Made by a program: the position numbers and the translations under genes. Source: JACMME01 sp051005015 (GTDB lineage: Bacteria > Gemmatimonadota > Gemmatimonadetes > Gemmatimonadales > Gemmatimonadaceae). Taken from it: a stretch of 15,921 nt of DNA. Below the pieces are notes generated by a model that was given only the letters and a program-made list of their open reading frames with translations, ran no database searches and was not told the origin of the DNA. Each line of letters begins with the position of its first letter. Position 1 is the stretch's first letter. Location: positions 1-15,921 of the forward strand of contig JBPCJT010000066.1 of NCBI GenBank assembly GCA_051005015.1. Reading direction: 5' to 3'. Of this stretch, positions 6,414 through 13,751 are shown piece after piece.

Positions 6414-7483
6414 CGCGCCCGGCGATCCGGCTCGCCGTCATCGCCGGCGACGGGATCGGTCCTGAGGTCACAGCCGAGGCTCTCAAGGTGCTCGATGCAG
6501 TGCAGCCAATTGCCAATTCAGGCTTCACCGTTGAGCACTTGCCGTATGGAGCCGACCGCTATCTGTCTACCGGCGTCACCATTTCTAAGGCAGAAATGTC
6601 CCGTCTCGGCAGCGACTTCGATGCCATCCTCGTGGGCGCTCTCGGCGACCCACGGGTACCGGCAAACGAGCACGCGCGCGACATTCTGCTCGGCATGCGT
6701 TTCAAGCTCGATCTCTATGTCAACGAGCGGCCGGCCCGCTTGTTCGACGCGAGATTGACGCCCATTAAAGGAAAGACGGTCGGCGATATAGATCTGGTCG
6801 TCTTCCGTGAGAACACGGAAGGGTTGTATGCGGGCATCGGCGGGATTTTCAAGCAGGGCACATCGAATGAAATAGCGATCGCCGAGGAGCTGAATACACG
6901 CCACGGCGTCGAGCGCATCATCAGGTACGCCTTCGAGTGGGCGAGGTCGCACGGTAAAACGCGCATCACGATGGTCGACAAGGCGAACGCGATTCCGGCT
7001 CACGGCCTCTGGAGGCGGGTCTTCGAAGAGATCGGGGAAGAATACCCGGACATCCAGCGTGACACGCGCTACGTCGACGCGATGGCAATGGACCTGCTAA
7101 GGACTCCGGAGTTATTTCAGGTGATCGTTACCGGCAATCTCTTCGGGGACATCCTTTCGGACTTGGCCTCGACGCTTGTTGGTGGGCTCGGTATTGCGCC
7201 GAGCGCGAACCGAAACCCGGGTCGCGCGGCGATGTTCGAGCCCGTGCACGGGAGTGCTCCCGCGCTAGCCGGCAAAGATCGCGCGAATCCCATGGCGGCA
7301 ATCCTGAGCCTTGGAATGCTGCTCGAGACCGTTGGCGAGAAAGATGCCGCGAGCGCGGTGGAAAGCGCGGTGCGTGCGGCAGTCTCGGATGGTGCGGTGT
7401 CAGCCGACCTGGGAGGATCGCTGGGAACGCGATCGGTGGGTGACTGGATTGCGAATCGGGTTCAATTATTGGCGAAGCGCTGA
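6410..7483 (+). CDS. beta-decarboxylating dehydrogenase (isocitrate / isopropylmalate / tartrate family)
   Basis: 357 aa, NAD(P)-dependent oxidative decarboxylase of a 2-hydroxy acid. The GTG at 6410 overlaps the upstream TGA; the ATG at 6368 would read into the zinc-ribbon domain. Family residues by alignment to LeuB: GDGIGPEV (13-20), substrate Args R97, R107 and R133, Y140, catalytic K191, and metal-binding D223, D247 and D251, followed by FEPVHGSAP (277-284) and AGKDRANPMAAILS. The sequence FRENTEGLY is more like isocitrate/tartrate/malate enzymes than LeuB (RELTGG.Y). At the position where NAD-specific LeuB has Asp (APD) this protein has A285, so cofactor choice is unclear. No leuC/leuD or aco genes are nearby. 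It is annotated only to superfamily for these reasons. Confidence 0.88.
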   Translation: MTRPAIRLAVIAGDGIGPEVTAEALKVLDAVQPIANSGFTVEHLPYGADRYLSTGVTISKAEMSRLGSDFDAILVGALGDPRVPANEHARDILLGMRFKLDLYVNERPARLFDARLTPIKGKTVGDIDLVVFRENTEGLYAGIGGIFKQGTSNEIAIAEELNTRHGVERIIRYAFEWARSHGKTRITMVDKANAIPAHGLWRRVFEEIGEEYPDIQRDTRYVDAMAMDLLRTPELFQVIVTGNLFGDILSDLASTLVGGLGIAPSANRNPGRAAMFEPVHGSAPALAGKDRANPMAAILSLGMLLETVGEKDAASAVESAVRAAVSDGAVSADLGGSLGTRSVGDWIANRVQLLAKR

Positions 7484-7533
7484 CTATTGACTGCGCATGG
7501 CGGTTGCGGACTGCGGACTGTGGATTGCGGGCC
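7481..7533. repeat. heptamer array starting at the dehydrogenase stop codon
   Basis: Seven-base steps begin with the stop codon itself (TGACTAT at 7481-7487, then TGACTGC). After a short irregular stretch they continue as GCGGACT (7506-7512 and 7513-7519), GTGGATT and GCGGGCC. The end merges with an imperfect hairpin: GCGG(G)CCAGGC at 7527-7537 pairs with GCCTGGCCGC at 7551-7560. There is no T-tract after it. The rest of the spacer to 7650 shows nothing definite. Confidence 0.75.
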
Positions 7534-7650
7534 AGGCGCGGTTGGCTACGGCCTGGCCGCATTCGTTTGTTCGCTTGTATAGCCGCATTCCTCTGTCCAT
7601 CATTAGAGTAAGCGGCTCTCTCCTGCGACCACCCTTGTGAAACGAATTCA

Positions 7651-8865
7651 GTGAAGACCCCGAACGGCAGTCGCGGCATCGTATTCCTTTCAGGTGTCCG
7701 AACCGCGTTCGGTACCTTTGGCGGTACCCTGAGGGACATGTCCGCAGTAGACCTCACCGCGGTGGCGGCGAGGGCGGCGATGGAGCGTGCGAGGGTGGCT
7801 CCGAGCGAGATTCAACACGCTATCTTCGGAAACGTGATGCAAACCACGTCGGACGCGATCTATTTCGCCCGGCACGTGGCGCTCAAGGCGGGCTGCGCGG
7901 TCAGTACCCCCGCCCTCACGGTGAACCGTCTGTGCGGCTCCGGCTTCCAGGCGATCGTATCAGGTGCGCAGGAAATCCTGCTCGGCGAGGCGGAGGTTTG
8001 TCTCGTGGGAGGCGGGGAGTCAATGTCAACCGCGCCTCATGTGCTGCGCGGACTTCGTTGGGGAACACCCCTCGGCAAGTCGCCTCCACTCGAGGACTCA
8101 CTGTGGGAGGGTCTCACCGACTCCTACGTTGGCCTCTCAATGGCGCAGACGGCCGAGAATCTGGCAGACCAGTACAAGCTCGACCGGTGTACGGTGGATG
8201 CTTTCGCTCTCAGGTCACAGCAGCTGGCCAAGCAGGGGTGGGATGCGGGTGCCTACAGCGATGAGATCGTGCCCGTTGCCGTAAAGAATTCGAAGACACG
8301 CCTAATGGAGGATTTCGCGCGCGACGAGCACATGCGTCCGGAAACGACCGCCGAGGGGCTGGCTAAACTGAGGCCAGTGTTCAAGGCTGACGGCGTCGTC
8401 ACCGCCGGGAATGCGTCGGGTATCGGCGACGGTGCCGCCGCATTGGTCATCGCGAGCGCGGAGTACGCTGAGCGGAAGGAGCTCACTCCGCTCGCTCGCC
8501 TTGTGTCATGGGGTGTAGCCGGCGTCGACCCCAAGGTCATGGGTATTGGACCAGTCCCCGCCACGAAGAACGCTCTGAAGAGAGCGGGCATGTCGCTCGA
8601 CGACATGGATCTCATAGAGCTGAACGAAGCCTTTGCACCACAGGCCTGCGCCGTGGAGGCCGAGCTCGGAATTCCGCGCGGCAAGCTCAACATTCACGGC
8701 GGCGCGATCGCTCTCAGCCATCCGCTCGGCGCATCCGGCGCGCGGATTACGGCGCACCTCATCCACGCCCTTCGCTCTCAGGGCAAGCGCTACGGACTCG
8801 GCACGGCCTGCATTGGAGGCGGCCAGGGGATGGCGGTAATCGTGGAAGCAGGGAGTGGGGACTAG
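7651..8865 (+). CDS. acetyl-CoA C-acyltransferase (thiolase)
   Basis: 404 aa, thiolase superfamily. It either condenses two acetyl-CoA to acetoacetyl-CoA or cleaves 3-ketoacyl-CoA. The active set is complete: nucleophile C95 in NRLCGSGFQ, NEAF (325-328), H357 in GGAIALSHPLGASGAR, and C387 in CIGGGQG. The length is typical of biosynthetic/degradative tetrameric thiolases. The GTG at 7651 gives the expected N-terminus (RGIVFLSGVRTAFG); no strong ribosome binding site is seen. Residues 399-404 (EAGSGD) and the TAG stop are encoded by heptamer-repeat sequence, so the natural end of the enzyme was probably remodelled by the repeat. Together with the 3-hydroxyacyl-CoA dehydrogenase 2.3 kb downstream it could supply 3-hydroxybutyryl-CoA, but the two are not adjacent and substrate length is unknown. 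Confidence 0.93.
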   Translation: MKTPNGSRGIVFLSGVRTAFGTFGGTLRDMSAVDLTAVAARAAMERARVAPSEIQHAIFGNVMQTTSDAIYFARHVALKAGCAVSTPALTVNRLCGSGFQAIVSGAQEILLGEAEVCLVGGGESMSTAPHVLRGLRWGTPLGKSPPLEDSLWEGLTDSYVGLSMAQTAENLADQYKLDRCTVDAFALRSQQLAKQGWDAGAYSDEIVPVAVKNSKTRLMEDFARDEHMRPETTAEGLAKLRPVFKADGVVTAGNASGIGDGAAALVIASAEYAERKELTPLARLVSWGVAGVDPKVMGIGPVPATKNALKRAGMSLDDMDLIELNEAFAPQACAVEAELGIPRGKLNIHGGAIALSHPLGASGARITAHLIHALRSQGKRYGLGTACIGGGQGMAVIVEAGSGD

Positions 8866-8931
8866 GTAGTGGGGAGCAGGGAGTGGGCGGGCTGGCGGGA
8901 TCGGAGGGTTGGCGGAAGGCGGGAGGCCCGA
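8844..8931. repeat. GGGAGTG-type heptamer array overlapping the thiolase 3' end
   Basis: Six 7-base units in exact register (8844-8885), from GGAAGCA to GGGAGTG, continue less regularly through GC-rich steps to GGCGGAA and GGCGGGA (8911-8924). The thiolase stop TAG (8863-8865) is inside this array, formed at a unit junction. Confidence 0.8.
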
Positions 8932-8961
8932 TCACCGATCGCTGGGACTGTGACTGCCACC

Positions 8962-9051
8962 GGTCACTGCTACAGATAACTGCTACTGACAACCGACACT
9001 GACAACCGACACTGGCTACCGGCACTGGTACTAATAACTGCTACTGACACT
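8962..9051. repeat. 13-base-period (7+6) tandem array
   Basis: Seven consecutive units, six of 13 bases and a last of 12. Two are identical (GACAACCGACACT at 8988-9000 and 9001-9013). The others are diverged, such as GGCTACCGGCACT (9014-9026). Each splits into a 7-base and a 6-base half ending in CC/CT. It lies between the thiolase and the lipoprotein gene; the remaining spacer (8932-8961, 9052-9088) has related C/A/T-rich sequence and no clear promoter. Confidence 0.8.
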
Positions 9052-9088
9052 ACTTGCTTGCCCTACTGACACCGACCCCGACCCGCCC

Positions 9089-10222
9089 ATGCCTCACGCT
9101 CCCCGTACTACAATTTGCTCGCTCCTTTCGACCGTCCTTCTGCTTACCCTGGCTGGCTGCGCCAGCGGTTCAGGCGGCGGAGCGGCTCCAGACAACACCC
9201 CGCAACCCGGCGCAACGCCGTCTCCTGGACGGATCAACTCGGCCTGGCCCGTCACGACGCGCCTGCACATCGATCTCTGGCTACACGGCTACGCCATGGT
9301 GCAGGAGGACACTACACTCATCCCGTTTTTCAAGCGCGGCTATGCCGAGCGGATGAGAACCCTCAAGAGCCGGGCAAATGCAACGACGCAGCTCGAGCTC
9401 AACCGCGAACGTTTGCGCGCCCGCCTGGCGCTGAACCCAGCCCTCATCAACGCACAGTTTCTCGCGCTGAGCTTTTCTACGTGGGAAACGATGCAACGCG
9501 CGCTCGATGTGTTTTTGCAGGCGGAAGGCGATCCCAACCGATCGAGAGACCGCCAGACGCAGATCGTGATCGCGACGGTCGCGCAGTACTTTCCCACGGC
9601 CGCCGACCGCGACTGGCTGCGCGTGCTGCTCCTGTCGCTGAAGGATGAACACGACATGTTCTACCGCGCATACTGGACGCGTGAGCAGCAGGACCGCCAA
9701 TCGACGCTGCTCCGCGTGGATTCGCTTTGGGAGCAGACGTATCGCCCCAAGCTCAACCGCTATCTGAACAATTCCCAGCTCGACGCGGGTACTTTTTATC
9801 TCTCGCTCCCGCTGGATGGCGAGGGACGGACCACTACTGGCGACACGCGCGAGGAAAACGCGATCACGGTAACCTTTCCCGAATCACCGAGCGCTGCGAT
9901 CGACGCCATCTATGTTTTCGCTCACGAAGCCATCATCGCCGTGGCCGCCACAGCGGTGCGGGACAACACCACGCCTGTCGAGAAACGGAACGGTCTGTCC
10001 GATCGCTACAACGCAGCCGGTGCAGTACGCGGGGGCGCGATGCTTCTGAAGCGTGCCGCTCCCGAAATCTATGACGGCTACATGCGGTACTATCTCCAGT
10101 CCGCGAACGTGGCCCCTCCGTCCACGAATGTGGAAGCGGCTTTTTTCCAGACGTTCCAGCTGCCGCAAGGAATTCTTGACGCTATCACGAGGCAGCTGGA
10201 CGTCGTGCTGGGGGGAATCTGA
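9089..10222 (+). CDS. putative lipoprotein of unknown function
   Basis: 377 aa. A signal peptide with lipobox LAGC (C24) predicts lipid attachment and export, followed by a Gly/Pro/Thr-rich tether (25-50). The mature part is mostly helical and soluble with no transmembrane segment. One notable motif is YVFAHEAIIA (275-284): HE within a hydrophobic helix, as in zincin peptidases, but the second metal-ligand His expected three residues after the Glu (HExxH) is absent (HEAII), so protease function is not supported. A conserved-looking region follows (RDNTTPVEKR, AAGAVRGGAMLLKR). No domain recognised. No good ribosome binding site is visible before the ATG. It is separated from the next gene by the inverted heptamer arrays. 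Confidence 0.85.
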   Translation: MPHAPRTTICSLLSTVLLLTLAGCASGSGGGAAPDNTPQPGATPSPGRINSAWPVTTRLHIDLWLHGYAMVQEDTTLIPFFKRGYAERMRTLKSRANATTQLELNRERLRARLALNPALINAQFLALSFSTWETMQRALDVFLQAEGDPNRSRDRQTQIVIATVAQYFPTAADRDWLRVLLLSLKDEHDMFYRAYWTREQQDRQSTLLRVDSLWEQTYRPKLNRYLNNSQLDAGTFYLSLPLDGEGRTTTGDTREENAITVTFPESPSAAIDAIYVFAHEAIIAVAATAVRDNTTPVEKRNGLSDRYNAAGAVRGGAMLLKRAAPEIYDGYMRYYLQSANVAPPSTNVEAAFFQTFQLPQGILDAITRQLDVVLGGI

Positions 10223-10223
10223 A

Positions 10224-10291
10224 GTGCAGGGAGTAGGGAGTAGAGAGTGGGAAACGCTTTAGCTTCTCCACTTCTACTTCCCACTCCCCAC
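10224..10291. repeat. inverted pair of heptamer arrays forming a long hairpin
   Basis: The left arm (10224-10252) is made of GAGTAGG-like 7-base steps. The right arm (10263-10291) is the same type of sequence on the other strand (its reverse complement begins GGGGAGTGGGAAGTAG). The arms pair imperfectly over about 27 bases, with the centre near AACGCTTTAGC. It fills the spacer between the lipoprotein and the next gene. The transcript would fold into a stable hairpin, but no T-tract follows, so a terminator role is uncertain. Confidence 0.75.
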
Positions 10292-10305
10292 ATTTGAGCG
10301 CTCCC

Positions 10306-11208
10306 ATGTCTCTCCCAGACCGCCTTCCCCTCACCCGCCCCATCGATCGCTCCGCACTCGAGCGCGTGCTGGGGCGTGCGGCTGAGTTGCAGGCGCAGGA
10401 ATCAGGCACCGGTGAAGGGGCGCTCACCGAGCAGCAACTTCTCGAAATCGGCAAGGAAGTCGGATTGTCGTCGCAGCATGTGCGCCAGGCGCTGGCGGAG
10501 GAGCGCACACGCTTGGCCTTGCCAACGGAACCAAGTCTCGTGGGTGGAATCGCGGGTCCCGCAGTCGCCACTGCCAACCGAACCGTGAATGGCGACCCGG
10601 CCAGAGTTATGGCCATGCTGGACGATTGGATGCAGCACCAGGAATGTCTACAGGTCAAGCGCCGCTTTCCCGATCGAACTACCTGGGAGCCGCGGCGCGG
10701 CATTATCGGCGACATTAAACGCGGTCTCAATATCACCGGGAGGCGCTACGCGCTGAGCCGGGCGACGGAGGTCGCCGCCACCGCGATTCCCCTGGATGCT
10801 GGCCGTGTTCTGATTCGTCTCGACGCCGATTTCTCGAGCAGCCGGTCAAAGCGGGTCGCCGGCGGAGGTGCCACCGCAGCCACCGGTATCATTGGCGGGG
10901 CGGCCCCGATGATGCTCGGCGCGTTTCTGCTCCCCGAGCCAACGCTGGCATTTTTCATTGTCACCGGACTGGCCGCCCTCGGAGGCACTGCCGCGGGAAT
11001 TGGCGGCGGCTACTCTATTGTAAAGAGTCATCAGCAGGTAATCGCGCGTGCGCAGCTGGCGCTGGAGCAGATTCTTGACAGCCTCGAACATGGAGCGAAC
11101 CCAGCGCCGAGCCTTCCGGCGGCAATTGGCGCTGCGGCTGAGCGGCTACTTCGCGGTACACTGACAGACTTGAACACCAGGAGCACATGGCCGAGATCAA
11201 GACCGTAG
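10306..11208 (+). CDS. putative membrane protein with N-terminal helical domain, function unknown
   Basis: 300 aa from the ATG at 10306 (a TTG at 10294 is an alternative in-frame start). Residues 16-68 form a helical region (ALTEQQLLEIGKEVGLSSQH...) that resembles a short helix-turn-helix-like module seen at the start of various uncharacterised bacterial proteins. Residues 90-185 look like an alpha/beta globular domain. Residues 186-238 are Gly/Ala-rich and hydrophobic (TGIIGGAAPMMLGAFLLP and TLAFFIVTGLAALGGTAAGI), probably a two-helix membrane hairpin. A final helix (242-262) precedes a basic tail. The 3' end overlaps the next gene by 22 bases, so they are cotranscribed. I do not recognise the family. 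Confidence 0.8.
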   Translation: MSLPDRLPLTRPIDRSALERVLGRAAELQAQESGTGEGALTEQQLLEIGKEVGLSSQHVRQALAEERTRLALPTEPSLVGGIAGPAVATANRTVNGDPARVMAMLDDWMQHQECLQVKRRFPDRTTWEPRRGIIGDIKRGLNITGRRYALSRATEVAATAIPLDAGRVLIRLDADFSSSRSKRVAGGGATAATGIIGGAAPMMLGAFLLPEPTLAFFIVTGLAALGGTAAGIGGGYSIVKSHQQVIARAQLALEQILDSLEHGANPAPSLPAAIGAAAERLLRGTLTDLNTRSTWPRSRP

Positions 11209-12074
11209 GCGTGCTGGGCGCGGGACTGATGGGAAGCGGCATTGCGCAGGTTGCCGCGCAGGCAGGCTTCACGGTAAAGGTCCGCGAAGTCAGCGACGCA
11301 CTCTGTCAGCGGGGCCGGGCCGGCATCGAGAAGATGCTCGCCAAAGCCATCGACAAGGGCAAGCTGACCACGGAGCAGCGCGACGCAACGCTCGAACGCC
11401 TTCAGTTCACGACTGAAGTGCGCGATCTCGGTGACTGTGACATCGTCATCGAGGCCGTGATCGAGGACCTCGACGTCAAGAATGGAATGTGGAAAGAGCT
11501 GGACGAGGTGTGCCCGCGGCATACCATTTTCGCGTCCAATACTTCCAGTCTCACCATTGCCGCAATGGCTGCGGCGACCACGCGCCCGGACAGGATGGCC
11601 GGCCTGCACTTCTTCAATCCCGTTCCGCTCATGAAGCTCGTTGAGGTCGTGAAGACGGTTACCACGAGCGATGAGACTTTCGAGCGCACATTCGAGTTCG
11701 CCCGAAAGCTCGGAAAGGAGCCGATAGCGGCCAAGGACACCTCGGGATTCGTGGTCAACCTGCTTCTCGTACCCTACCTCATTGACGCCATTACCGCACT
11801 CGAACGCGGCGTTGCCTCGGTGGAAGACATCGACAAGGGGATGCAGCTCGGCACGGGATATCCCATGGGTCCCTTCACGCTGCTGGATTTCGTCGGGCTT
11901 GATACGACCTACAAGATCGCTGAGATCATGTTCGACGAATACCGCGAGCGCCGCTATGCGCCGCCGCCGCTGCTGAAGCGCATGGTGCTGGCGGGGATGT
12001 ACGGCCGGAAATCGGGCAAGGGATTTTACGATTACTCGGTCGATCCACCGCGCGTGAACAAGTTGGGATTGTAA
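11187..12074 (+). CDS. hbd: 3-hydroxyacyl-CoA (3-hydroxybutyryl-CoA) dehydrogenase
   Basis: 295 aa, single-domain-pair HAD enzyme. It interconverts (S)-3-hydroxyacyl-CoA and 3-ketoacyl-CoA with NAD(H) in the cytosol. The N-terminal Rossmann motif is GVLGAGLMGSGIAQ (8-21). Catalytic residues by alignment to mitochondrial HAD are S120 (SNTSSL), H141 (GLHFFNPVP), E153 (LVEVV) and N191. The C-terminal helical domain holds GYPMGPFTLLDFVGLDT and ends with GRKSGKGFYDY. AGGAG lies 3 bases before the ATG, inside the end of the preceding gene. The length fits stand-alone Hbd/PaaH-type enzymes rather than FadB fusions. Short-chain preference is assumed from the family and not proven; the symbol is therefore tentative. 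Confidence 0.93.
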   Translation: MAEIKTVGVLGAGLMGSGIAQVAAQAGFTVKVREVSDALCQRGRAGIEKMLAKAIDKGKLTTEQRDATLERLQFTTEVRDLGDCDIVIEAVIEDLDVKNGMWKELDEVCPRHTIFASNTSSLTIAAMAAATTRPDRMAGLHFFNPVPLMKLVEVVKTVTTSDETFERTFEFARKLGKEPIAAKDTSGFVVNLLLVPYLIDAITALERGVASVEDIDKGMQLGTGYPMGPFTLLDFVGLDTTYKIAEIMFDEYRERRYAPPPLLKRMVLAGMYGRKSGKGFYDYSVDPPRVNKLGL

Positions 12075-12120
12075 CTGTAGTGCGAATTGCGAATCACCCA
12101 CTGGCAAAGGGCTCTCCCAC

Positions 12121-13722
12121 CTGCCTCCTGACGAATTCCGCGGAGTTTTCCGCGAAGATCTGCTGGCGCGAGCGGTCTACGCCGAAGGAGCCGGGATTGC
12201 CAGACTGATCCCCTCGGCTGTAGCCGTACCGCGCGACGCCGATGACCTGAGTGCTCTCGTCATCTGGGCGAACCGCACTCGAACCTCGCTCGTCCCTCGG
12301 GGTTCGGGAAGTGGGATGGCTGGCGGCGCTGTCGGGTCCGGCGTAGTAGTCGATCTCAGTCGTCTGAATACGATTGGAGTCGTCGACAGAGCGGCTCGCC
12401 GGGTTTTCGCCGCAGCCGGCGCTCTTCGCGGAGAAATCGACCGGCGAGGGCGCGAGCAGGGGTTGCGGTTCCCTGTCGATCCATCCAGCGGAGCGTTTTG
12501 TACCATTGGGGGCATGGTCGCGACGAACGCGGCGGGCGCGCGCTCCCTTCGCTACGGTGCTACACGACGCTGGGTAACGGCCCTCGACTGCGTTTTCGCT
12601 GACGGAACGCGGGCTACAATCCGCCGTGGGCAGGCAATACCGGTGCACCTGCCGATGCTCCGCCGCTATGTCGAACGGCACGGCGAAGTGGCAGAGCAAA
12701 ACGCGGGTCTCACGCACGCTGGCGTCCGCAAGGATTCGTCGGGCTACGCGCTCGGAGGCGACCTCATCGATCTCCTCGTCGGGAGCGAAGGTTCGCTGGC
12801 TATGTTCGTGGGCGTCGAGTTGGAGCTTGTGCCGGTGCCCGCCGCCACCGCGAGCATTCTCTCCGCCTACCCCACACTGGAGGCAGCGGTTGCCGCCGCC
12901 GCCGCCGCGCGCGAAGCTGGCGCGAGCGCTTGCGAGCTGCTCGACCGGACATTTCTGGAAGTGACGGCACGGGAGTCGAAGCTTTCCTTGCCGTCTGACT
13001 CGGAAGCCGCATTGCTCATTGAAGTGGAGGGTAATGCCCCCGCTGACGTGACCCTGCGCACTCGCTCCCTTGGCGAAATCTGCGCGAAGGCAGGCGCGAC
13101 AGCCGTAACGCTCGCGCTCAACGCCGAGGCGGAGTTACGAATCTGGCATCTGCGCCACGCCGCGAGTCCCATGCTGGCGCGACTCGATCCCGCGCTCAAA
13201 TCCATGCAGTTCATCGAAGATGGATGTGTTCCACCAGAACGTCTTCCCGCGTATGTGCGCGGAGTTCGGGACGCGTTGGCTGCGCACCGGGTTCGAGGGG
13301 TTATTTTCGGACATGCGGGCGACGCCAACGTCCATGTCAACCCTCTGATCGACGTAAAGCTGCCAGGCTGGCGGGATCGCGTGACGTCATTACTGCAAGA
13401 AACGGTGGCGCTGACCGCGGAGTTGGGCGGGACGCTCACGGGCGAGCACGGCGACGGCCGCCTGCGCACGCCTCTTCTGGATAGAGTGTGGTCCGCTGGG
13501 GCGCTGAGTGCCTTTGCGTCCGTGAAGGAGTGCTTTGATCCCAACGGAATCCTGAACCCGGGAGTGAAAATTTCTCTCCCGGGTCAGAAGCCGTTCGGCG
13601 AGATAAAGTATGATCCTGCCTTGAAGCCGTTGCCGGCCGAGGCGCGATCGGCGCTCGACGAGGTTGAGCGTAAACGCGCCTATGCTCGATTCAGGATAGA
13701 TCTCTTGGACGAACACAGTTAG
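12121..13722 (+). CDS. FAD_binding_4 dehydrogenase, GlcD / D-lactate dehydrogenase-like; start unusual
   Basis: Flavin-linked 2-hydroxy-acid dehydrogenase of the VAO/PCMH fold. The FAD domain begins before the first ATG (12316): in-frame sequence upstream encodes IPSAVAVPRDADDLSALV and the pyrophosphate loop PRGSGSGMAGG, and the ATG falls inside that loop. The frame is open back to 12058 but contains no ATG, GTG or TTG. A CTG at 12121, 9 bases after AAAGGG, is my best candidate (533 aa). Later landmarks (CTG numbering): GGMVATNAAGARS (130-142), LVGSEGSLAMF, FGHAGDANVHVNP (396-408), TGEHGDGRLRTP (440-451) and DPNGILNPG (473-481). The EHGDGR form is common in D-lactate-type enzymes fused to Fe-S domains, but none follows here. 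Substrate (glycolate, D-lactate or other) is unknown. Confidence 0.85.
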   Translation: MPPDEFRGVFREDLLARAVYAEGAGIARLIPSAVAVPRDADDLSALVIWANRTRTSLVPRGSGSGMAGGAVGSGVVVDLSRLNTIGVVDRAARRVFAAAGALRGEIDRRGREQGLRFPVDPSSGAFCTIGGMVATNAAGARSLRYGATRRWVTALDCVFADGTRATIRRGQAIPVHLPMLRRYVERHGEVAEQNAGLTHAGVRKDSSGYALGGDLIDLLVGSEGSLAMFVGVELELVPVPAATASILSAYPTLEAAVAAAAAAREAGASACELLDRTFLEVTARESKLSLPSDSEAALLIEVEGNAPADVTLRTRSLGEICAKAGATAVTLALNAEAELRIWHLRHAASPMLARLDPALKSMQFIEDGCVPPERLPAYVRGVRDALAAHRVRGVIFGHAGDANVHVNPLIDVKLPGWRDRVTSLLQETVALTAELGGTLTGEHGDGRLRTPLLDRVWSAGALSAFASVKECFDPNGILNPGVKISLPGQKPFGEIKYDPALKPLPAEARSALDEVERKRAYARFRIDLLDEHS

Positions 13723-13751
13723 GGCACTAGCTTCCTTCCGCTTCCCTCAAC

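Noticed and set aside
7527..7560. Intrinsic terminator after the dehydrogenase gene
   Set aside because: The stem is good but no T-tract follows, so I kept it only as a hairpin in the repeat entry.
8844..9051. CRISPR array
   Set aside because: Units of 7 or 13 bases are directly adjacent with no spacers and there are no cas genes in the window.
12316..13722. ATG 12316 as the start of the FAD dehydrogenase
   Set aside because: It would cut the FAD pyrophosphate-binding loop in half; in-frame upstream sequence is clearly part of the domain.
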